Source of the DNA: Fimbriimonadaceae bacterium
GTDB taxonomy: Bacteria; Armatimonadota; Fimbriimonadia; Fimbriimonadales; Fimbriimonadaceae
NCBI GenBank assembly: GCA_019694835.1
Contig: JAIBBE010000233.1
Span: 1-64,000 of the forward strand
DNA: 64,000 nucleotides
Reading direction: 5' to 3'
Both the position numbers and the translations under genes were made by a program. Of the stretch, positions 58,787-64,000 are shown piece by piece. Each line of letters opens with the position of its first letter. The stretch's first letter is position 1. Below the pieces are notes generated by a model. The model was not told where the DNA came from. It ran no database searches and saw only the letters and a list, made by a program, of their open reading frames with translations.

Positions 58787-60832
58787 GTGGAGCCGACGCG
58801 TCCGGAATTCTTGCACCTGCCACCCTGGCAAAAGACGCTCTTCTACGTCCTGATCTTCCTAAGCCTGGCCATCATGGCGTGGCAGATCGTGCAGCGTTAC
58901 CGGGTGTGGCGGCAGGGTAAGCCCATCGATTGGAAGCCGGACCTGTGGGGCAGCTTCAAGACCTACATCCTCGGCCAGCGCAAGGTCCAAACGAGCCGCC
59001 CCCGAAGCGGCGCGCCGATGCACCTGCTCATTTTCTACGGCTTTCTGTCGCTCTTCTTGGCGACGACGCTCCTCTCCATCGCGACGTATTCACCGCTCAT
59101 CGGGCTGCCGAATTTCCATCGAGGGGTCTACTACCTCGTTTACGAGACGACCTTCGATCTGCTTGGTTTGTTGTTTGTGATCGGTGTCGCGTGGGCGATG
59201 GTGCGACGGGCGTTTTTCCGGCCCAAAGGGACAACCAGCGATGCAAGTGACTTCTGGGTTCTCGTCTTGCTGCTCGTAATCGGGGTCACCGGATACGTCC
59301 TCGAAGCCGCGCGTATCAGCAACGATCCGAAGCCGTTCGATGGGTCGTCAGTGGTCGGGTATGCCCTCGCGCAAATCATGCCCGGCGTCTCGTCCGGGCT
59401 TTACCTCGGCATTTGGTGGTTCCACATGGTGTGGGTGTTCGTGTTCTTCGCGACCCTGCCCCGCATGCGGATTCGGCATATCGTCATGGCCTGCTTCAGC
59501 GCCTCCGGTGCCCCGACATCTCAGCCGTGGGGTGAACTGAAGCCGATTTCGATGGAGGAAGTTGAGCAGACCGGCCAGATCGGAGTGGCCGCGCCCAAGG
59601 ACTATTCGCGTTGGCACCTGATGTCACTCGATGCCTGCATGGAGTGCGGACGCTGCACCGAGGTTTGCCCCGCCAACGGCGTGGGCAAGATCCTGAACCC
59701 GAAGCAGGTCGTGCAGGACATCCGATCGCTCGCTTCGCGTACTGGCGACGACCTCCCGACGGTGTCCCAGGCTGTGACCGACGAGGCGCTTTGGGCATGC
59801 ACGACCTGCAACGCCTGCGTCGAAGCGTGTCCGGTCCTGATTCGGCACGTGGATTTGATCGTTGACGCCCGGCGGCACTTGGTCGCCGAAGGTCAGCTCA
59901 GCGGAACGGCTGCCGTCATGCTTCGCCAGACCGCGAGCACTGGCAATGCTTGGGGAACCCCGTCGGGCAGCCGCGAGGATTGGATGAAGGGCCTCGAAGT
60001 GCCGCTGGCGCGCGAGAAGAAGGAGTTCGAGGTGCTGTTCTGGGTCGGCTGCGCGGGCGCGACCGATCCGGGTGCGATGCGCACGACCAAGGCCGTTGCT
60101 GACCTGCTGAATCAAGCCGGTGTCGACTACGCCTGCCTGGGCAGCGAGGAGACCTGCACTGGCGACTCAGCCCGGCGGGTCGGCGATGAGTTCCTGTTCC
60201 AGGAGATGGCGAAGACCAATGTCGATACGCTCGGCAAGTACGGCGTGAAGAAGATCGTCACCCCGTGCCCGCACTGCATGAACACGTTCAAGAACGAATA
60301 CCACCAGTTCGGCGGCGAGTACGAGGTCATGCACCACAGCCAGTTCCTTAACCAACTGGTCAGCGATGGAAAACTTAAGGCAGCCGAGCCTGAGCGGGGC
60401 GAAGTCGTTTACCACGACCCCTGCTATCTCGCTCGCGTCAACAACGAATCGGATGCCCCCCGCGCCCTACTGAGCGAGGAGACGCACTACAACGAGGCGT
60501 GGACGCCGATCGAGAACTGGGTCGCCAACGGCCCCGAGGATCGGCGGTTGGCAGAGCCGGAGCACTTCGGCCGCAAGACCCTCTGCTGCGGCGCGGGTGG
60601 AGGTCGGATGTGGATGGAAGAGCCGCCGGAGCAGCGTCCGAGCAATCGCCGAGCCGAGGAACTGCTCGCGACCGGCGCCAAAACCGTCGCCCTCGGCTGC
60701 CCGTTCTGCCGCATCATGCTCGACGCGGGCATCAAGCAGGTGACGGACGAGGAGATTCGGCTGGTGGACCTGGCCGAGATGCTGCAAGACGCGAACACCT
60801 CCGATTCTCCGGGGGGTAGAACGACCGGGTGA
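58787..60832 (+). CDS. Membrane Fe-S oxidoreductase with NarI-like and CCG domains (heterodisulfide-reductase type)
   Basis: A 681-residue protein from the GTG at 58787 (the open frame from 58595 has an improbable N-terminus antisense to the BNR gene). Five or six helices at the N-terminus (LFYVLIFLSLAIMAWQIV, LVYETTFDLLGLLFVIG, LLYLGIWWFHMVWVFVFFAT) resemble NarI cytochrome-b type. Then two 4Fe-4S motifs (CMECGRCTEVCPANGVGK, CTTCNACVEACPV), and twin CCG segments (PCPHCMNTF, CCGAGGGRMW). Such proteins pass electrons between quinone and a soluble partner. The stop overlaps surE by 4 bases. Confidence 0.93.
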   Translation: MEPTRPEFLHLPPWQKTLFYVLIFLSLAIMAWQIVQRYRVWRQGKPIDWKPDLWGSFKTYILGQRKVQTSRPRSGAPMHLLIFYGFLSLFLATTLLSIATYSPLIGLPNFHRGVYYLVYETTFDLLGLLFVIGVAWAMVRRAFFRPKGTTSDASDFWVLVLLLVIGVTGYVLEAARISNDPKPFDGSSVVGYALAQIMPGVSSGLYLGIWWFHMVWVFVFFATLPRMRIRHIVMACFSASGAPTSQPWGELKPISMEEVEQTGQIGVAAPKDYSRWHLMSLDACMECGRCTEVCPANGVGKILNPKQVVQDIRSLASRTGDDLPTVSQAVTDEALWACTTCNACVEACPVLIRHVDLIVDARRHLVAEGQLSGTAAVMLRQTASTGNAWGTPSGSREDWMKGLEVPLAREKKEFEVLFWVGCAGATDPGAMRTTKAVADLLNQAGVDYACLGSEETCTGDSARRVGDEFLFQEMAKTNVDTLGKYGVKKIVTPCPHCMNTFKNEYHQFGGEYEVMHHSQFLNQLVSDGKLKAAEPERGEVVYHDPCYLARVNNESDAPRALLSEETHYNEAWTPIENWVANGPEDRRLAEPEHFGRKTLCCGAGGGRMWMEEPPEQRPSNRRAEELLATGAKTVALGCPFCRIMLDAGIKQVTDEEIRLVDLAEMLQDANTSDSPGGRTTG

Positions 60833-61626
60833 GAATTCTCATCACGAACGACGACGGCATCCGCGCGGAGGGCATCGAAGTCCTGGCCCGAGTAGCCAAA
60901 ACACTGGGCGAAGTCAAGGTTGCCGCCCCGCACGCGGAACGAAGCGCATGCGGTCATGCGATGACCATGCGCGATCCGCTCAGGGTCAAGCCCTATGACT
61001 TCCCCGTCCCCGATGTCGAGGCCTTCGAAGTCAATGGCCTCCCTGTCGACTGCGTTAACGCTGGACTAACGGTCGCTTGGGAAGAAGGCTGCGATCTCGT
61101 TCTCAGTGGTATCAACAACGGGCCCAATCTCGGATTCGATACGACTTACAGCGGCACCGTCGGTGGGGCGATGGAAGGGGCGATCAACGGCATCCGCTCC
61201 ATCGCAGTTTCGATGGCCTGCTTCGTCGACGGCGCGCCGTTGCACTACGAAACCGGTGAGCGATGGCTACGAGAGAACCTCGCGCTCTTTACCGAAGCTC
61301 CTTGGAAGCCGCTGATGTTCCTCAACATCAATATCCCCGCCATCGCATTTGAGGAGATTCAAGGATTTCGGATCGCGAGCATGGGCAAGCGGGTCTACGA
61401 AGACCGCCTGGAAATGAGGAGCGATCCGTGGGGCCGACCCTACTACTGGCAGGGCGGCGTCGCCGTGATGCAAGGCGACCAGCCGGGTACCGATGTCGAA
61501 GCCGTCAATGAGGGCTACGTTGGTGTTACACCCATCTCGCTCGACTGGACCGACTATGCCTACGCCGCCCAGCTCCGCTCGCTTCTGACCGAGCGCGTCG
61601 GGGCGGTCAGCGCAGATCGGGGGTGA
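60829..61626 (+). CDS. surE: 5'/3'-nucleotidase SurE
   Basis: A 265-residue enzyme with a GTG start overlapping the previous stop. Opens RILITNDDGIRAEGIEVLAR with the Asp-Asp metal site, then AAPHAERSACGHAMTM and VNGLPVDCVNAGLT, and LVLSGINNGPNLGFDTTYSG (Asn). Hydrolyses nucleoside 5'/3' monophosphates. Coupled to the UbiA gene by a 4-base overlap if the GTG at 61623 is used there. Confidence 0.95.
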   Translation: MRILITNDDGIRAEGIEVLARVAKTLGEVKVAAPHAERSACGHAMTMRDPLRVKPYDFPVPDVEAFEVNGLPVDCVNAGLTVAWEEGCDLVLSGINNGPNLGFDTTYSGTVGGAMEGAINGIRSIAVSMACFVDGAPLHYETGERWLRENLALFTEAPWKPLMFLNINIPAIAFEEIQGFRIASMGKRVYEDRLEMRSDPWGRPYYWQGGVAVMQGDQPGTDVEAVNEGYVGVTPISLDWTDYAYAAQLRSLLTERVGAVSADRG

Positions 61627-62543
61627 GCCTCAAGTACACTTCACCTATGGCAACCGCCGTGCGCGGATTCAAGGCATTTCGGGTCTACCTCGAGATGATC
61701 AAAATCGAGCACTCCATCTTCGCCCTCCCGTTCGCGATGATCGGTATGATGTGGGGATCGGTGGCGACGAGCGGTACGCCTTGGCCGGGCTGGCGGGTTT
61801 TCGGGCTCATCGTGGCGGCGATGGTCTCCTGCCGAAGCGCGGCGATGGCGTACAACCGTATCGCCGATCGAGATATCGACGCGAAGAACCCACGCACGAA
61901 GATGCGCGCCATTCCCGCTGGTCTCCTGGCTTTGCGCCAAGCGAATCTGTTCTTCTTTGGCAGTCTGATCGTCTTCTTCGGCTCGGCGGCCTTGCTGAAT
62001 CCGCTTGCCCTTGCCTTAAGTCCGGTTGCGCTGCTGGTGACGCTCGGCTACAGCTTGACCAAACGGTTCACGCCCTTGTGCCACTTCGTCCTGGGGTTGG
62101 GCCTGGGTATCGCGCCTGCCGCGAGCTGGGTCGCCGTCAGTGGCAAACTCGATTGGGCGATCGTTCCGATTACGGCGGGTGTGATGCTTTGGACGGCCGG
62201 GTTCGACATCATCTACAGCTTGCAGGACGAGGAATTCGACCGGGAAATGGGGTTGCGGTCACTGCCCCAGACGCTCGGGAAAGCACGTGCCTTGACGGTG
62301 AGCCGCGTTTGCCACATCTTGGCACCCCTCTCGCTGGCTTTTGGTGGCTATATGTCGGGCGCTGGTCCGCTGTTTTTTGCAGGAGTGGTCGCGGCGGCGG
62401 GGCTGCTGTACTATGAGCAGAGCCTGGTCAGGCCCCACGACCTGAGCCGCGTGAACATGGCCTTCTTCACGCTCAACGGCTTTGTCTCCATGGGCGTTTT
62501 TGCCTTCGCGCTCCTGGATCAGTTGATTAAGATTCCGCTCTGA
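61623..62543 (+). CDS. UbiA-family polyprenyltransferase (MqnP/UbiA type)
   Basis: About 306 residues from the GTG at 61623 (4-base overlap with surE) or 298 from the ATG at 61647; I favour the coupled start. Eight to nine membrane helices. The first Asp motif is NRIADRDIDAKNPR (variant of N-R-x-x-D-R-x-x-D), and the second YSLQDEEFDREMGLRS. Adds a prenyl chain to an aromatic acceptor: 4-hydroxybenzoate, or the futalosine-route intermediate in menaquinone synthesis. The quinone fits the electron-transfer protein two genes upstream. Confidence 0.9.
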   Translation: MSLKYTSPMATAVRGFKAFRVYLEMIKIEHSIFALPFAMIGMMWGSVATSGTPWPGWRVFGLIVAAMVSCRSAAMAYNRIADRDIDAKNPRTKMRAIPAGLLALRQANLFFFGSLIVFFGSAALLNPLALALSPVALLVTLGYSLTKRFTPLCHFVLGLGLGIAPAASWVAVSGKLDWAIVPITAGVMLWTAGFDIIYSLQDEEFDREMGLRSLPQTLGKARALTVSRVCHILAPLSLAFGGYMSGAGPLFFAGVVAAAGLLYYEQSLVRPHDLSRVNMAFFTLNGFVSMGVFAFALLDQLIKIPL

Positions 62544-62592
62544 TCGAACCTCCGGCCCATTTCTTGCGGTCCAATTTCCGGAGGAGTCTTCA

Positions 62593-64000
62593 ATGCTGTT
62601 TGCGATGATGATTGCGCTCGGGGGCAATACCCTTTCCGAGCGGCTCGATGTCTTGGTGGATTTGAAAGGAAAGGGAGAACAGGCCCACGAGGTCGCCGCT
62701 GTTGTCGGTCATCGTGGCCGAGTCGTGCGCTTGGAGCCATCAGGCGTTTATCGAGTAGAGCTTCGGGGTCAACTCGATGAAACCCTTGCCGCACTGCGTT
62801 TCCATGCCAGGGTGGCCAACCTCCGCCCAGTCGCGCCCGAACTTGCGACCGACATCCTCGACACGAATTCACTTGCCAAGATGAGCGGCGCCATCGACTT
62901 GTACAAAGCCAAGTACCGCGCCTTCGAGGAGCGTTCTGGAGCGAAGCGCGACGAAGAAGAAGAGCGCGAGACGCCGGGCCTCGACTACCTGGAAGCTCAC
63001 CGTTTCTATCTGGAAGAGCGCGCCTACCCCAACGACGAGCCTGATTGGCCAGCGTGGGCTAGAGCTGCCCAGCATCGCGATGCGATGCCTGCCTGGAACG
63101 ACGGGCCGAGTGCACAGGGCCTCGTTGGCACGTGGAGTTACCTCGGGCCAACCAATCTCGACACACCCTATCGCATCTATTACGGGCTTCCTCCTCTTAA
63201 CGGCCGCGTCAACGGTGTTGCGTACCATCCGACCGACGCCAACACGTTCTATCTGGTGGGTGCGCAGGGCGGAGTCTGGAAGACGACCGACGGCGGCGTT
63301 AACTACACCCCGCTGAGCGACAAGTGGGAAGTCATGGCTGCGAGCAGTGTGGCCGTCGACCCGACCAATCCGAACGTGATCTACGTCGGAACCGGCGACT
63401 ACCCAGGCAGCAAGCCGTACTGCATGGGCATCATGAAATCGACCGATGGCGGCGCGACGTGGACCAACTACGGCCGCTCCCAATTCGGCACCCGCGCGAT
63501 CAACAAAATACTCCTCGATCCCGCGAATCCCCAGATCGTGCTCGTTACGACCGGTCGCGGCGCGGGCGGCAACGGTTTCGTGTGGCGCTCGACGGATGGC
63601 GGCATCACGTGGTCGTCCGTCATCACGACTTCGGCCTCTTGGAGTGACTTAACGGTCGGTGCCCCCTCGGGCGGTCAGCGCTATATCTACGCGGCCGGTG
63701 GTGACACGGCAGGCGGCAAGATCTTCCGATCCCAAAATCAAGGCGCGACTTGGACGGCGATCGCGAGTCCGGTCACGGGAACGCAAAGCGGCCTTTGTAT
63801 CTCCGCGTCTGTCGTCGACCCTAATACGGTCTACCTATTAACGCCGAGTTCTCGGAACATCTGGAAGAGCACCAATGCCGGTGCCTCGTGGACCAACGTT
63901 TCAGCAGGCTTCGTCAACGGCACGAACAACTACAACTGGTCACAAGGCAGCTATGACTTCTTCATGGCGACCTCGAAGACTCCGGCCAATGCAGACGTGA
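62593..64000 (+). CDS. Secreted sortilin/BNR-repeat protein (3' end beyond window)
   Basis: Starts ATG at 62593 with GGAGGAG about eight bases upstream, and remains open to the window edge (469 codons). N-terminal signal (MLFAMMIALGG), then a 130-residue charged region, then BNR/VPS10-like repeats (GAQGGVWKTTDGGVNYTPLS, STDGGATWTNYGRSQFGTRA, IWKSTNAGASWTNVSAGF). Similar in plan to the gene at 55959, which suggests a family of surface propellers. Whether it has the EF-hand module at its C-terminus cannot be seen. Confidence 0.9.
   Translation, partial: MLFAMMIALGGNTLSERLDVLVDLKGKGEQAHEVAAVVGHRGRVVRLEPSGVYRVELRGQLDETLAALRFHARVANLRPVAPELATDILDTNSLAKMSGAIDLYKAKYRAFEERSGAKRDEEEERETPGLDYLEAHRFYLEERAYPNDEPDWPAWARAAQHRDAMPAWNDGPSAQGLVGTWSYLGPTNLDTPYRIYYGLPPLNGRVNGVAYHPTDANTFYLVGAQGGVWKTTDGGVNYTPLSDKWEVMAASSVAVDPTNPNVIYVGTGDYPGSKPYCMGIMKSTDGGATWTNYGRSQFGTRAINKILLDPANPQIVLVTTGRGAGGNGFVWRSTDGGITWSSVITTSASWSDLTVGAPSGGQRYIYAAGGDTAGGKIFRSQNQGATWTAIASPVTGTQSGLCISASVVDPNTVYLLTPSSRNIWKSTNAGASWTNVSAGFVNGTNNYNWSQGSYDFFMATSKTPANADV

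Overview
The window looks like a bacterial chromosome from the Armatimonadota, most likely a relative of Fimbriimonadaceae. This is inferred from four things. The type II pseudopilin at 19950-20897 has the N-terminal helix ending in LFPVFAQAKE that is typical of that phylum. Several secreted proteins end in a tandem GDxDxDNEVGIGDY EF-hand module. There is a PEP-CTERM protein. Lipid A and heptose genes (fabZ-lpxA, rfaE1) indicate an outer membrane. The DNA is GC-rich, densely packed and rich in 4-bp start/stop overlaps. I saw no rRNA, tRNA or CRISPR array.

Region by region. 1-3160 is accessory: the end of an IS3-type insertion sequence, small orphan genes, and a coupled pair encoding a proteasome-like N-terminal-threonine hydrolase and a Panacea/SocA-like protein. 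3600-6770 carries a DnaA-N-like protein, a PhnP-like beta-lactamase-fold hydrolase, a YbgC-type thioesterase and a Tat-exported DUF1552 protein. 6770-7570 is non-coding, with a lipoprotein remnant and a 21-bp minisatellite. 7575-16400 holds a divergent YchF GTPase, a presenilin-like membrane protein, an HMG-CoA lyase, a serpin, fabZ-lpxA, two PfkB kinases and lgt. 16429-17096 is a four-helix-bundle gene bracketed by inverted heptamer arrays. 17094-25913 has a Ca/Pro-rich type lipoprotein, cytidine deaminase, a pseudopilin, a Rid protein, a GAF sensor kinase and an exporter. 25964-40431 alternates large secreted dockerin-tailed proteins with cell-surface glycan functions, gyrB and a methylisocitrate-lyase-like enzyme. 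40469-48155 is one tightly coupled operon: argC, argJ, a GH76-like hydrolase, a secreted unknown, a PA14/sorbosone-dehydrogenase-like protein and a double DUF1080 protein. 48164-64000 has a PEP-CTERM protein, an Old Yellow Enzyme, a THUMP-like methyltransferase, a lipase, an SLBB exporter, a peroxiredoxin, two sortilin/BNR-type secreted proteins and an operon of a membrane Fe-S oxidoreductase, surE and a UbiA prenyltransferase.

The strongest unexplained signal is a set of short GC-rich palindromic repeat families (called A-F here) scattered between genes and also inserted in frame inside at least five apparently intact enzymes (HMG-CoA lyase, glycosyltransferase, sorbosone-dehydrogenase-like, DUF1080, methyltransferase). 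They behave like the Rickettsia palindromic elements but have different sequences. The second is the proteasome-like/Panacea gene pair, and the third is the heptamer-flanked four-helix-bundle cassette. All functional calls come from reading the sequence by eye, with no database search.
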